From: Liquorilactobacillus sucicola DSM 21376 = JCM 15457
Lineage (GTDB): Bacteria > Bacillota > Bacilli > Lactobacillales > Lactobacillaceae
Length of the DNA stretch: 64,000 nt
Direction: 5' to 3'
Assembly (NCBI RefSeq): GCF_000612445.1
Contig: NZ_BALC01000006.1
Span: 62,001 to 126,000 of the forward strand
The position numbers and the translations under genes were made by a program. Of this stretch, positions 47,445 to 56,901 are shown piece after piece; within the stretch, counting starts at the first letter, position 1; each line of letters starts with the position of its first letter. The notes beneath the pieces were generated by a model. That model made no database searches and was not told the origin of the DNA. It saw only the letters and a program-made list of their open reading frames with translations.

Positions 47445-48350
47445 TTGACGATTCCTGTATTTTTAGAACTGGTTGAAATTAAGGCTAAAACAGCAAGCAT
47501 TTTTCCATTTTTACTGGGGGCCTGTTACAGTTGGTTTAATTATCGTTCGGTTCATCTGGGACTGTTGTTCTTGTTTTTTGTCGCGATGTTCATTTTCAAT
47601 ATGTCAGTCGATATTTTGGATAATTACAATGACTATCGGCATGCTACAGAAGTGCATGACTATAAACAAAAAACAAACATTATTGGACGTGAACACTTGT
47701 CGCTCAAGTTAGTTTCTAGACTAATGATGGGTATGATCGTCGTTTCTGTAGCAATTGGTTTCGGATTGGCTTATGTTGTCGGCTGGCCATTACTTGTCAT
47801 GGGAGGATTATGCTACTTAGTCGGAATTTTCTATTCTTCGGGACCGCGCCCCCTCTCTAGTCTACCACTAGGTGAGCTTTTTTCTGGGCCAACCATGGGA
47901 TTTATGATAACTTTGATATGTGTTTATATCAATACATATCAGCTTTTTTCTTGGGATGCTGCAACGCTTGGAGGAATCTTGCTGGTTTCTTTGCCCAATA
48001 CGTTATGGATATCCAACTTAATGCTGGCAAATAACATCTGTGATCTTGACGAAGATGAGAAGAACAAGCGTTACACACTTGTTCATTATTTAGGAAAAGA
48101 GCGCTCAGTAAGACTATTCATAGTGATGAATGTTATAGCTATAATTGCACTTGTTGCTGCTGTTGGTTTTAAGATCACACCGTGGACAGTGCTGCTTTCG
48201 TTGTTGGCACTACCTATAATCATCAAACAGGTAAGTATTTTTTGGAAAAGACAGGTCAAGAAAGAAACTTTTATCTGTGCTGTTCGTATATTGGCAGTTG
48301 GAGCATTGAGTCAGACAGTATCGTTTATGATTTATATACCATTTGTTTAA
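47445..48350 (+). CDS. menA: 1,4-dihydroxy-2-naphthoate polyprenyltransferase-like (UbiA family)
   Basis: About 301 residues, eight or nine membrane helices. UbiA first Asp motif in DILDNYNDYRHATEVHDYK and second in NNICDLDEDEKNKRYTL. It attaches the prenyl chain to dihydroxynaphthoate to make demethylmenaquinone. TTG 47445 has AAAGGAGG upstream; the longer frame to 47415 begins before that SD. No genes making the naphthoate ring are in the window, so it may use imported precursor. Followed 23 bases later by ndh. Confidence 0.9.
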   Translation: MTIPVFLELVEIKAKTASIFPFLLGACYSWFNYRSVHLGLLFLFFVAMFIFNMSVDILDNYNDYRHATEVHDYKQKTNIIGREHLSLKLVSRLMMGMIVVSVAIGFGLAYVVGWPLLVMGGLCYLVGIFYSSGPRPLSSLPLGELFSGPTMGFMITLICVYINTYQLFSWDAATLGGILLVSLPNTLWISNLMLANNICDLDEDEKNKRYTLVHYLGKERSVRLFIVMNVIAIIALVAAVGFKITPWTVLLSLLALPIIIKQVSIFWKRQVKKETFICAVRILAVGALSQTVSFMIYIPFV

Positions 48351-48373
48351 TTATCTAAGGAGATGTATTAGCA

Positions 48374-49579
48374 ATGAAGGAAATTGTTATTTTAGGTGCA
48401 GGATATGCGGGTTTGAAGGCTTTGCGCCGTTTGCAGGCTAGTAAGGGTGACTTCCATATCACGTTGGTGGATCGGAACGATTATCATTATGAAGCGACAG
48501 ATCTTCATGAAGTCGCAGCTGGAACGCAACCAAAAGAAAAAATAACATTTGCGATCGCAGATGTTGTCAAAGGTTCAACCACTTTTGAACAGTCTGAAGT
48601 CAAGGCGATTGATCGTAAGGATCAAAAGGTTCAATTAAGCAATGGAAAAAGTCTATCATATGACTACTTGATAGTCTCGTTAGGATTTCGATCAGAATCT
48701 TTCGGGATTGCAGGAGTAGCTGATAATGCCTTGGAAATGGTTGATGTCAAAACGGCTGAAAATGTTTATCAGCATATCATTGATCGAATGAAGGATTATG
48801 CCAGCACTAAAAATCAAGACGATTTAAAGATAGTTGTCTGCGGCGCGGGATTCACAGGAATTGAGCTTCTGGGTGCTTTGGAAGATAATCGCAAAAAATT
48901 TGCTTCAATCGCAGGAGTTGAGCCGCAAGAGATCCAACTGTATTGTGTAGAAGCTGTTACACGTCTGCTACCGATGTTTGATGAAAAACTTGCGGATTAT
49001 GGAATATCAACATTGAAGAATTGGGGCATTAATTTCCTGACAGGGAAACCGATCAAAGAAATTAAACCGGATACTGTTGTTTACCAAGACAACAAGGAGA
49101 CAGGTGCAACTAAAGAACTGACGGCAAAAACCATTATTTGGACAACTGGTGTTAGCGGCAGTAATGTTATGGAAGCATCAGGTTTCTCGCAGCGCCGCGG
49201 ACGTGTAATGGTTGCAGCAGATTTAACAGATCCAGATTTCAGTAATGTTTATATTATCGGGGATGTTTCAGCTGTTATGGATGCCAAAAGCGGGCGTCCC
49301 TATCCAACGACAGCACAAATTGCACTTAGCATGGGTGAACATGCTGCTAAGAATATTCTGGCACAACTTAAGGGAGATACAACAACTCCGTTTACCTTCA
49401 AATCATTGGGGTCAGTGGCTTCAATTGGAAATACACATGCTTTTGGATTGGTCGGCAAATCAGCAGTTAAGGGTTATCCAGCTTCATTTGTCAAAAAAAT
49501 GATTATGGATAAGTCATTATTGGAAACTGGTGGTATCAAAGAGATGCTGTCCAAGGGACGGTTTGATTTGTATCATTAA
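48374..49579 (+). CDS. ndh: Type II NADH dehydrogenase
   Basis: 401 residues. Two Rossmann folds: FAD motif IVILGAGYAGLKALRRL and NADH motif IVVCGAGFTGIELLGAL; the conserved VYIIGDVSAV block binds FAD; the C-terminal region is the membrane-binding part. It oxidises NADH and reduces menaquinone without pumping protons. With menA immediately upstream and cydABDC nearby it completes a minimal respiratory chain. SD AAGGAGATG. Confidence 0.95.
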   Translation: MKEIVILGAGYAGLKALRRLQASKGDFHITLVDRNDYHYEATDLHEVAAGTQPKEKITFAIADVVKGSTTFEQSEVKAIDRKDQKVQLSNGKSLSYDYLIVSLGFRSESFGIAGVADNALEMVDVKTAENVYQHIIDRMKDYASTKNQDDLKIVVCGAGFTGIELLGALEDNRKKFASIAGVEPQEIQLYCVEAVTRLLPMFDEKLADYGISTLKNWGINFLTGKPIKEIKPDTVVYQDNKETGATKELTAKTIIWTTGVSGSNVMEASGFSQRRGRVMVAADLTDPDFSNVYIIGDVSAVMDAKSGRPYPTTAQIALSMGEHAAKNILAQLKGDTTTPFTFKSLGSVASIGNTHAFGLVGKSAVKGYPASFVKKMIMDKSLLETGGIKEMLSKGRFDLYH

Positions 49580-49665
49580 AAATAGACGCAAAATAATGAC
49601 TAGTTGGTCTTAACTATGTGGTAAATAAGAAGATGACCGTGAATTACGCGTATATAGAATAGAGA

Positions 49666-49703
49666 GTGTGACATAAGTCGGGAAAATTTGACTTATGGAA
49701 CAC
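49666..49703 (+). repeat. Intergenic repeat, internally deleted copy E
   Basis: Left end GTGTGACATAAGTCGGGAAA is joined directly to right end CTTATGGAACAC; the palindromic middle is gone. Downstream of ndh. Confidence 0.8.
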
Positions 49704-49721
49704 GTTTAGACGGAATAAAAG

Positions 49722-49763
49722 AGGGGCTGTGCCAAAAGTGAAATTTTGGCACAGCTCCTTTTA
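49722..49763 (+). terminator. ndh terminator
   Basis: AGGGGCTGTGCCAAAA paired with TTTTGGCACAGCTCCT, then TTTT. Confidence 0.85.
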
Positions 49764-49793
49764 GTGTAATATAAAGTTTTTTTGCTGGAAATA

Positions 49794-50650
49794 TTAGTAT
49801 ATGTTGATCAAACCTTGGGTACCTTGAGCGCCTAATCCTTTGACATCTACCATAATTTCATAAAGTCGTTTAGCTTCATTGGTTGCTCTTAAATCCAGTC
49901 CCATTTGGTCTGCTTCCGCGAGTGCAATGCGCAGATCTTTTAAAAAATGCCGTGCAAAGAAACCTGGCGTGTAATCATTTTTTAAAATGCGTGGCACATA
50001 ATTATCCATGCTCCAGTTGTCTGCTCCGCCGCTTGATAATGTTTCTAGGATCTTTTTCTCATTAAGGCCAGCTTTTCGAGTGTAGAGAAGCATCTCTGTT
50101 AAGCCTGTCATTGTACCTGCAATCATGATTTGATTTGCCATCTTAGCATGTTGACCTGCACCAGCAGATCCAAAATAATTTGCTTTTTTTCCGATAGCTT
50201 TAAAAAGCGGTAATACTTTATTATAGGTTTCTTCATCACCGCCAACCATAATAGTCAAAGACCCCTGTTTTGCACCGATATCGCCACCCGATACTGGGGC
50301 ATCAAGTACGTTAAACCCGTGTTCGTTGCCATAAGTGGCTAGTTTTGCTGCTAGGCTGGGTTGGCTTGTCGTCATATCAATCGCGGTCGCACCTTCTGTT
50401 AAGCCAGCAAAAATTCCTTCTTTTTCAAAGTAAACTTGTTCCACATCTTGTGGAAACCCGACCATTGTGAAAACAATATCGCTTTGAGCTGCAACTTCTC
50501 GTGGTGTGGGTGCCCATGTCGCACCGACAGCTATAAGTGGTTCAGCTTTGGTCTTGGTGCGGTTAAAAACTGTCAATTTATGACCAGCAGCCATAAGATT
50601 TTTGATGATGCTGCGCCCATGACGCCGGTTCCAATAAAGCCAATTTTCAT
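49794..50650 (-). pseudogene. Beta-hydroxyacid dehydrogenase (3-hydroxyisobutyrate dehydrogenase family), frameshifted near start
   Basis: About 285 residues if repaired. ATG 50650 gives MKIGFIGTGVMG, then the frame breaks at about 50611-50614 (GGCGCAGC); one extra A (GCAAGC) restores GASIIKNLMAAGHKLTVFNR and the rest. Family blocks: DAPVSGGDIGAKQGSLTIMVGG (substrate), GSAGAGQHAKMANQI with catalytic Lys, and late DLRIALAEA. It oxidises a small 3-hydroxy acid such as 3-hydroxyisobutyrate, glycerate or tartronate semialdehyde with NAD(P). Substrate unknown. A weak AAGGGA lies before the ATG. Confidence 0.87.
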
Positions 50651-50688
50651 TTAAATCATCCCTTCTTAAAAAGCTAAACTAAGCACTG

Positions 50689-51632
50689 CTAGAGTAACTT
50701 GATCATGCTGACCCCAGTGATCATGATAACGATCCCGATAACTTGCAGCAAGTTAACAGGATTTTTTTTCGAAGCGAATAGGCCAAAGTGATCAACTAGG
50801 AGGCTGCCAGCAATTGTTCCAATCAATAGGATTACAACTACCATACCAGTTCCAATAATTGGAACGAGGTAGGCGTTGACGCAGACGAAAAATGCTCCCA
50901 GTACTCCACCACACCAGTTCCACCAAACTGTATTTTTGAGGTGTAATCGTCTGAAGGATATTTTTCGTTCTTTTATTATGACAATCAACCACAAGGTAAG
51001 CGTACCAACAAGAAACGAGATGAAAGCAGCTTTGATAGCTGAATGAATAATAACACTGAGATGCCCATTTATCGCAGTTTGAACAGCACTCAGGCTCCCG
51101 TTAGGATACCAGTCATGCGCCATAACCAGTTCGCCCCAGTTGGCTGTACTTTAACGGGCGAATCTTTGAATTTAGTTGTTTGGAGCAGTTTAGGCAATGC
51201 GACAGCAAATAAGACACCCACAAAAACTAGTATGGCACCAATTACTCGGGTCACGGTCAATGAATGTGTAGGTGATGCAAACCAACCGTAATTATCAATT
51301 AACATACTCATTATTATTTGACCCAGCACGGGAATTATGACAGTCTGGACACTTCCTAAGTATGGAAACAATATGATGTTGCCAGTAAGATATATAACGC
51401 CGAGCAAACCGCCAATCCAGATCCACCAAGGCTGATGAACAATCACATTTTTTGAAACAGTTAGGGAACCAGCGGTAATAAATGAGCCGAAAATTAAAAA
51501 AATAGTACCGACAGTAAATGATATCATTGATGAAATGAACGCGGAGTCGACAACCATACGCAAACGTGAATTAATCGCAGTTTGCATGGGAAGTATAATT
51601 CCGACTCCGACACCCAGCATGAGTGACAACAT
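50689..51632 (-). pseudogene. Two-domain DMT-type membrane protein (YdcZ/DUF606), frameshifted
   Basis: About 314 residues if repaired. Two tandem DUF606 units of about 145 residues with four or five helices each, recognisable by PMQTAINSRL in the first and SAVQTAINGHL in the second. The break is at CCC 51097-51099 (GGG on the coding strand); a fourth G restores GILTGSLSAVQTAIN. Related to the drug/metabolite transporter superfamily; substrate unknown. SD AAGGAAG before ATG 51632. Confidence 0.82.
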
Positions 51633-51796
51633 GGCAACAACTTCCTTCGCTAGCCAATAGATTAATTGTAAAACCCATTAATTCAGTAGCTATAACTTAT
51701 TTTGTGCCCTTGGTTTCTGTTTGTAAAGTAAGGTGTTCTGGGAGAAGTAATATGAACCATACAGGTAGAAACTGAGCAACGCGTAAAATTTATTAT

Positions 51797-53035
51797 TTAG
51801 GCTTTGTTTTCTTCTGGTCTGTGTACGTTGACGAAACCACGCTGAATCCAGAATGAAACCAATAATGCTAATAAGTCAATCAAAATAAATACGATTAACG
51901 TTAAAGTATAATTATGGAATAATTCATGTGTTAACGAAAGTAATAGCGGACCAACGACTCCGGCCGCTGCCCATGCTGTTAGAACATAACCATGGATAGC
52001 CCCTAATTCTTTAGTACCAAAAACATCACCCAGGTAGGCAGGTATGACAGAAAAACCGGCACCATAACAAGACATAAGCAGACATAATGCGATCACAAAT
52101 AAAAGTGGTAGTTTGAAGATTAGCATTGCTAACAGCATTACGATATCAAGAATGAAAATGGTACTAAAAGTAGCAGGACGGCCAATGTAATCAGATAAGG
52201 TTGCCCACAGCAATCGACCGAAACCGTTAAAAAGACCGATGACACCAACCATGACTGCAGCCGACTGGGCGGACATCCCAGTCATACTTTGGGCCATCGG
52301 GGATGCCGCTGAAACAAGACCAATACCACACGTAATATTAATGAAAAACATTATCCACAAGAAAGAGAAGGATTTCGTTTTAAGTGCTTGATTAGCGGTC
52401 AATTCGGGACCAGTTGTCAAGCGGGTACCAATTTTTTTCAAGGATTGGCCCATATTATCAACTAGCAGTTTTTTCGGACGGACGATAAACTGCGCGGTCA
52501 GTAGCATAACGACAAAATAGAAGATTCCTAGCAGATAAAATGTCCGCTCAAGCCCAACAACAGCCATCAACCGCTGAGCAATGGGGCCAGTCAACATAGC
52601 TGCGAAACCGAATCCCATAATTGCCAGGCCAGTTGCTAAGCCCCGTCTGTCTGGAAACCATTTGATAATTGTTGACACAGGAGTAACATATCCCGCTCCT
52701 AGACCTAATCCACCAATGACACCATATGCGAGATAAAGCAACCAGATTGAGTGCTGATGAATAGCCCAACCAGTCATCAATGTGCCAGTTCCATAAAGAA
52801 AGCTGGCGATCGTACCAGTTAACCTAGGACCGATCTTCTCAACGGCTTTGCCCATAAAAGCGGCCGACATTCCCAAGAAAAAAATAGCAATACTAAAGGC
52901 AAGTGCAACTGAAGATTCTGTCCAACCCGTTTGTTTTGCGATGGGATTGGTGAAAACACTCCAAGCGTAGACGGAACCGATCATTAGATGGAACAGAACA
53001 CCTGCAAATGCGACGATATAGCGATTTATTTTCAA
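51797..53035 (-). CDS. MFS transporter, OFA (oxalate/formate antiporter-like) family
   Basis: About 412 residues, 12 predicted helices. RYIVAFAGVLFHLMIGSVYAWSVF at the start (split as VLFHLMIGSVYAWSVF) and GVIGGLGLGAGYVTPVSTII are OFA signatures; KWFPDRRGLATG is the cytoplasmic loop. It probably moves a carboxylate. TTG 53035 has GGAGGAA six bases before it; the longer frame upstream has no SD. Monocistronic. Confidence 0.88.
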   Translation of the reverse strand: MKINRYIVAFAGVLFHLMIGSVYAWSVFTNPIAKQTGWTESSVALAFSIAIFFLGMSAAFMGKAVEKIGPRLTGTIASFLYGTGTLMTGWAIHQHSIWLLYLAYGVIGGLGLGAGYVTPVSTIIKWFPDRRGLATGLAIMGFGFAAMLTGPIAQRLMAVVGLERTFYLLGIFYFVVMLLTAQFIVRPKKLLVDNMGQSLKKIGTRLTTGPELTANQALKTKSFSFLWIMFFINITCGIGLVSAASPMAQSMTGMSAQSAAVMVGVIGLFNGFGRLLWATLSDYIGRPATFSTIFILDIVMLLAMLIFKLPLLFVIALCLLMSCYGAGFSVIPAYLGDVFGTKELGAIHGYVLTAWAAAGVVGPLLLSLTHELFHNYTLTLIVFILIDLLALLVSFWIQRGFVNVHRPEENKA

Positions 53036-53224
53036 TACAAATTCCTCCAATAATATTTTAACGAACAATAAAATATTTTGCACGATGATTGTTAGCTTAT
53101 AAAGATAATATCATGTTAAATATGATATTTAAATAACTATATTGGATATATTGCGAACTTTATGACGTGAGGAGCAGGCTGGAAGCTGAATTTGACCTAG
53201 CGCTTCTATTTATTTTTTTATGAA

Positions 53225-53335
53225 TGTGTTTCATAAGCTAAAATGCCCTAGCTACCTCTACTCATAATAAAGTACTCGCTATGTGCACATTTTTTTGTTA
53301 GTATTCGATTTTTATCGATTTGTGTCGTACTCTCT
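53225..53335 (-). repeat. Intergenic repeat, inverted copy G
   Basis: The reverse complement reads GAGAGTACGACACAAATCG at its left, CACATAGCGAGTACTTTATT in the middle and GCTTATGAAACACATTCATA at the right, about 70% like copy A. It is oriented with the minus-strand hsp20 gene. The rest of 53036-53519 shows no gene. Confidence 0.65.
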
Positions 53336-53519
53336 TTTCCTATGATTGAAAGTGGAGATACCAATGTAAGACTGCTTTTTCAAATAAACATCTCTTAAAT
53401 TATTTAGTAGAACTATTCTGAGATTGCTCGCGGTTATTCTAAGTTTCTAAACACGAACTTGAAGTCTAGGGGAGTATATAAAATATTTAACTCCACATAT
53501 TCTGTTATAATTCAAAAAA

Positions 53520-53552
53520 AGCTCCGTAAAACAGATCTTGTTTTACAGAGCT
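53520..53552 (-). terminator. hsp20 terminator
   Basis: Minus-strand stem AGCTCTGTAAAACA / TGTTTTACGGAGCT followed by TTTTTT. Confidence 0.85.
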
Positions 53553-53586
53553 AATTTAGTATGTCTATATTATAAAACGTTAAATC

Positions 53587-54018
53587 TTATTCAATCTCAA
53601 TATGGTTACCATTTATCTTTTCTTCTGCTAGTTTAGGCAAGGTAAGTTTAAGGACACCATCTTCGCACTTTGCCTTAATTCCGCTTTCGTCCACATTTGG
53701 CAAACTATACTGACGAGCAAAGCGACCATAGCTACGCTCGCTGGCAATCACATTGCCCTCGCTGTCACTTTCATCATTGAAAGAATCGCGTTTTGCATTG
53801 ACTGATAAAACACCATCATGATAATCAACTGTGATGTCTTTTTTGTCAATTCCAGGAACATCAATGCGAACCTCATAGGCTTTATCGGTTTCTTTAACGT
53901 CCGTCTTCAAGGCACGATTAACTGAATTGTCTAAATCAAAGAACGAACGACCCAAGTTCCCGAAGAAATCATCTTGTTTCATCCAATTGTTGAAACGATT
54001 TGTTAATTCATTTGCCAT
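53587..54018 (-). CDS. Small heat shock protein (Hsp20/alpha-crystallin)
   Basis: 143 residues. The alpha-crystallin domain spans about 40-135 (YEVRIDVPGIDKKDITVDY, FARQYSLPNVDE, GVLKLTLPK) with the IEIE tail for oligomerisation. An ATP-independent chaperone holding unfolding proteins. ATG 54018 follows AAAGGA; the ATG at 54030 abuts the SD. Controlled by a CtsR-like box. Confidence 0.95.
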   Translation of the reverse strand: MANELTNRFNNWMKQDDFFGNLGRSFFDLDNSVNRALKTDVKETDKAYEVRIDVPGIDKKDITVDYHDGVLSVNAKRDSFNDESDSEGNVIASERSYGRFARQYSLPNVDESGIKAKCEDGVLKLTLPKLAEEKINGNHIEIE

Positions 54019-54057
54019 AACTAAAGACATCCTTTCTTTTTTCTTTCTTCAATTCTT

Positions 54058-54085
54058 ATATTAATCAAAGTTGGTCAAATTGCAA
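54058..54085 (-). promoter_or_regulatory. hsp20 promoter with CtsR-like operator
   Basis: Minus strand -35 TTGCAA (54080-54085), 16-bp spacer, -10 TAATAT (54058-54063). The plus strand spacer reads AATCAAAGTTGGTCAAA (54063-54079), a heptad repeat with 3-bp gap matching the CtsR consensus GGTCAAA-N3-GGTCAAA (second heptad perfect, first five of seven). Confidence 0.7.
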
Positions 54086-54136
54086 CTAAAACGAATTGTT
54101 ATTAGCAAAAAAATCAAGGAATTGTGTCAGAAAGTA

Positions 54137-54308
54137 TTGACGTTTATTTAACTCAGGTGCTATACTTAAGTTTCTATTATACGGTGAGCGTCTGCGACGG
54201 AAGGCAGGCGCTATTTTTTTCTAGAAGTTGTTCTGGGACTATCAATCAAATAGAGAAGTTGTACCCGCAGAGTTAAAGTGAGAATCTTGACTTTGCGGGT
54301 ATTTTTTA
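54137..54308 (+). ncRNA. Candidate small RNA with its own promoter and two terminators
   Basis: -35 TTGACG (54137-54142), 18-bp spacer, -10 TATACT (54161-54166). About 15 bases past the expected start lies a strong hairpin AGCGTCTGC/GCAGGCGCT (54187-54212) with seven Ts, then a second one ACCCGCAGAGTT/GACTTTGCGGGT (54263-54300) with six Ts. No ORF fits between. The next gene begins 336 bases further on. 54309-54644 shows only AT-rich sequence and the WxL gene SD. Confidence 0.5.
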
Positions 54309-54644
54309 TGTTCGCATTGATGTGTGTATCAACAGCAATACCTTTCTTTTTTGTTTAAGTATAAATTATTATGGTGGAATTCTGACTATGTTAATAGGGA
54401 ACATGTGTTGCTAAAAATACTAACTCTTTAACCGAACATCCAACTGAATTGACGGAAAAGGTATTAATTTTTAGCTTTTTTATCCGATTTACATACTAGA
54501 GAGGCTTATTTGTAGTTTTATTCTATATGCCCTTATACGCAACAAATCACATAAAAAATGAATGTAGTAGCAGAAATAATTTGCACGACCATGATTCTAT
54601 TTAGTCGTAGACTAAAATGTCTAAAAGTGAGTGGAGGAAACGAT

Positions 54645-55196
54645 ATGCGAAAAAGATATGCAGCTATTCTTGTGGTTTTTTCGATACTAATGATTAGTAC
54701 CGGGGTTGTGGATGCAGTTGAGGCAGACATGTCTTCAACGATTTCTTTCACTGTTATGCCGGGGGGAGTAGCATTGACTGCCACACCAGAACTTAACTTC
54801 GATTCAGCGGATACAAAAGAGCCAAAAAAAATACTGAATAGCGCTGGTCGCTCAAATATTTTGAAAGTGGCGCAAGGTGCTAAAGACGAACTGACAGTTG
54901 AAGACTACCGCGGAAGTGGGGCAACACCATGGCAAGTCTATGCTCAATTGTCGCTGCGATCCGCTGGTGTGATTCATAGTGAAACAGAGAGTTACGATAG
55001 AGCTTCTGGGCAAACTGTGCATCAAATGCTGTCTGTTTCAAGGGAGCCTAACAGTGTTATGAATGGTTCAGCAAAAGTTGGTATAAAAATAACAAAATTA
55101 GCGAATAGTCGCTTAGATGTCAGGCACAACACTTCTTCTATGAAAGAGCATCAGGGAATTGTGACATGGACACTTACTAATACAGCAGCAAATTGA
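54645..55196 (+). CDS. Small WxL-domain surface protein
   Basis: About 183 residues. Signal peptide (1-27), then a WxL domain: VEDYRGSGATPWQVYAQLS (a variant first motif, WQV) and C-terminal GIVTWTLTNTAAN (WTL). WxL domains bind peptidoglycan noncovalently. GGAGG lies before ATG 54645; the longer frame to 54558 has no SD. It is the only cluster member on the plus strand and its TGA touches the stop of the convergent WxIP gene. Confidence 0.85.
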   Translation: MRKRYAAILVVFSILMISTGVVDAVEADMSSTISFTVMPGGVALTATPELNFDSADTKEPKKILNSAGRSNILKVAQGAKDELTVEDYRGSGATPWQVYAQLSLRSAGVIHSETESYDRASGQTVHQMLSVSREPNSVMNGSAKVGIKITKLANSRLDVRHNTSSMKEHQGIVTWTLTNTAAN

Positions 55197-56120
55197 TCAG
55201 GGGGTGATAGGAAACCATTGATGCACTATTTTCTTATTAAATTTTCCTGAGTGTATCTCTATTGTTAATGAATATTTTTTTGATTGTTTATCCTGCATTG
55301 GCAACTTTAGTAGCAGTGGAAGTACGGCATAAGGTGCCATTTGGAAATCCCTTAAGCTTTTGTTATAAATAGTTTTTTTATGAACACTCAATTTGATATG
55401 CAAGTGAATTTTTCCAAAAATAACGGGAGAGCGATTCAAAAGTGCGACAGACAAGTATGATTGCCTGCCAGAAGAAACGATAGCTACTTTCCTTAACGAT
55501 AATACAGGTGCAATTTTTTGTGTGAAATCCTGTGAAACAAGGACTGGGAGTGTCATCGAAAATTTGTTAGTAACATTGCTAGAAGAAGATTCAGACTGAA
55601 TTTTATCTGCTTGAGCAGTTAATCGGGTGACAAGAATGCCCCCGGCAACTGTTCCCTTGAATCCTTTTGTCGGTATTTTGAGTTTCAAAAGTACATCTTT
55701 GTACGAATGAGCTGGGACCAAGACCTTCCTTTTATTTTCTGTGGCGCTTAAAGCTGTCAATGGCTTATAATTGCGAGGAATATCTTTAAGCTGCTGTGAT
55801 GTGGCATAGGCAATTTGACCATGAGCAGTGTTGCCGGCGTTTCGTAGTTGGACCTGAAAGTAAACGGAAGAGGTTTGATTATTATTGAATATACGAACTC
55901 GTAAAGGATACTTTTCTCCTCTCTTGACCTGTAAGTGATAATAACCTAGTTGTGTATCTGTCTGTTCAGGTGAAAACTGCGGCACAACAGAGAATTGAGG
56001 TTCAGTATTGCTGCGAGTATCAGCCCAAACGTGTGCTGTGTCAATAGTAAAAAAGCCAAGGGAAAAAAGCAGAGCAATTATAAGCGAAGTAAATACTACA
56101 TATTTGTAAGATAGTGTCAT
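55197..56120 (-). CDS. WxL-interacting protein (DUF916/DUF3324) lacking the C-terminal anchor
   Basis: 307 residues. Signal peptide (about 1-33), DUF916-type domain (YYHLQVKRGEKYPLRVRIFN, ATSQQLKDIPRNY) and a DUF3324-like second half. Full-length relatives, including the 58720 paralogue, continue about 50 residues with a linker, a membrane helix and a basic tail. Here the protein stops at HQWFPITP, so it would be secreted unanchored or be nonfunctional. Stop codons of this gene and the convergent WxL gene are back to back (TGATCA). These proteins bind WxL proteins and host factors at the surface. Confidence 0.82.
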   Translation of the reverse strand: MTLSYKYVVFTSLIIALLFSLGFFTIDTAHVWADTRSNTEPQFSVVPQFSPEQTDTQLGYYHLQVKRGEKYPLRVRIFNNNQTSSVYFQVQLRNAGNTAHGQIAYATSQQLKDIPRNYKPLTALSATENKRKVLVPAHSYKDVLLKLKIPTKGFKGTVAGGILVTRLTAQADKIQSESSSSNVTNKFSMTLPVLVSQDFTQKIAPVLSLRKVAIVSSGRQSYLSVALLNRSPVIFGKIHLHIKLSVHKKTIYNKSLRDFQMAPYAVLPLLLKLPMQDKQSKKYSLTIEIHSGKFNKKIVHQWFPITP

Positions 56121-56153
56121 TTTGTAAAACTACTTTCTATTGATTACTAAGCA

Positions 56154-56854
56154 TCAATCGTCACTAGCAGTGTTGTTGAGGGTCCAGATGATACGGCCAT
56201 GGTATTTTCCAGGTTGAAAATTTTCTCTTTGCGTACGTGTGAGAGTGTTGAAGTTTAAGGTGGAGGAACCACGTGTTAATACGGTTGCAGATCGAATACC
56301 ATTAGTCGGTATTTTTAAAGAAGTTAAAACAGGAGTGGCAGTCTTAGCCGATAACGTTATCGCAGTAGGTGTTGTAACGTTAAGTGCAGCAGGTTTTAAT
56401 TTCAGTGTAATTGTTGGCGTGATGGTAAAAGGACCATTTGTCAGCGGAGTAATGTAGGCGTTGACGCTCCAACCACGCTGACTTCTGTTATATCCACGGT
56501 AGTCGGCGACAATAATACGATTGATTTTGTCGGAATTGCCATTATGCAAACGGATCTTGGCACCATTATAGATAGCACTGAGGTTTACCTTACCAAAATT
56601 TAAATCAGGAACCGCATTTAGCTTCAGAGAGCCATTATAATCATTGTCGGGTATGGAACCTTCGGTGGTGCCTTAGCGGAGTTGTAATTCTGGTTAAGCT
56701 TTTCTCTTTGTAAATTGTCTGCACTGGCATCACCTGCATAGACATTAAAGGAAGCTTGTGAATTTGTATTGTCAGCTTGACCATTTTCTATATTAGTAGA
56801 GAGAGAAAAAAGTATGATTAGCCAAGCTAGTATGATTCTGCCGCTTTTTTTCAT
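56154..56854 (-). pseudogene. WxL-domain surface protein, frameshifted
   Basis: About 233 residues if repaired. ATG 56854 (GGGAG upstream) gives a signal peptide MKKSGRIILAWLIILFSLST; the frame breaks near 56669-56672 in GCTAAGGC. One more A gives AKGTTEGSIPDNDYNGSLKL, then DLNFGKVNLSAIYNG, the first WxL motif in ADYRGYNRSQRGWSVNAYI and the second in GRIIWTLNNTA. A wall-bound surface protein. Co-directional with the WxIP gene that follows 33 bases later. Confidence 0.83.
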
Positions 56855-56901
56855 AGAAGAATCTCCCTTTTCCAAGATTATGTGTTGTATTCGGTATGGA
56901 C

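Noticed and set aside
4331-53335. CRISPR array or insertion sequence formed by the repeats
   Set aside because: The copies are far apart, differ in orientation and length, have no regular spacers, and contain no transposase frame.
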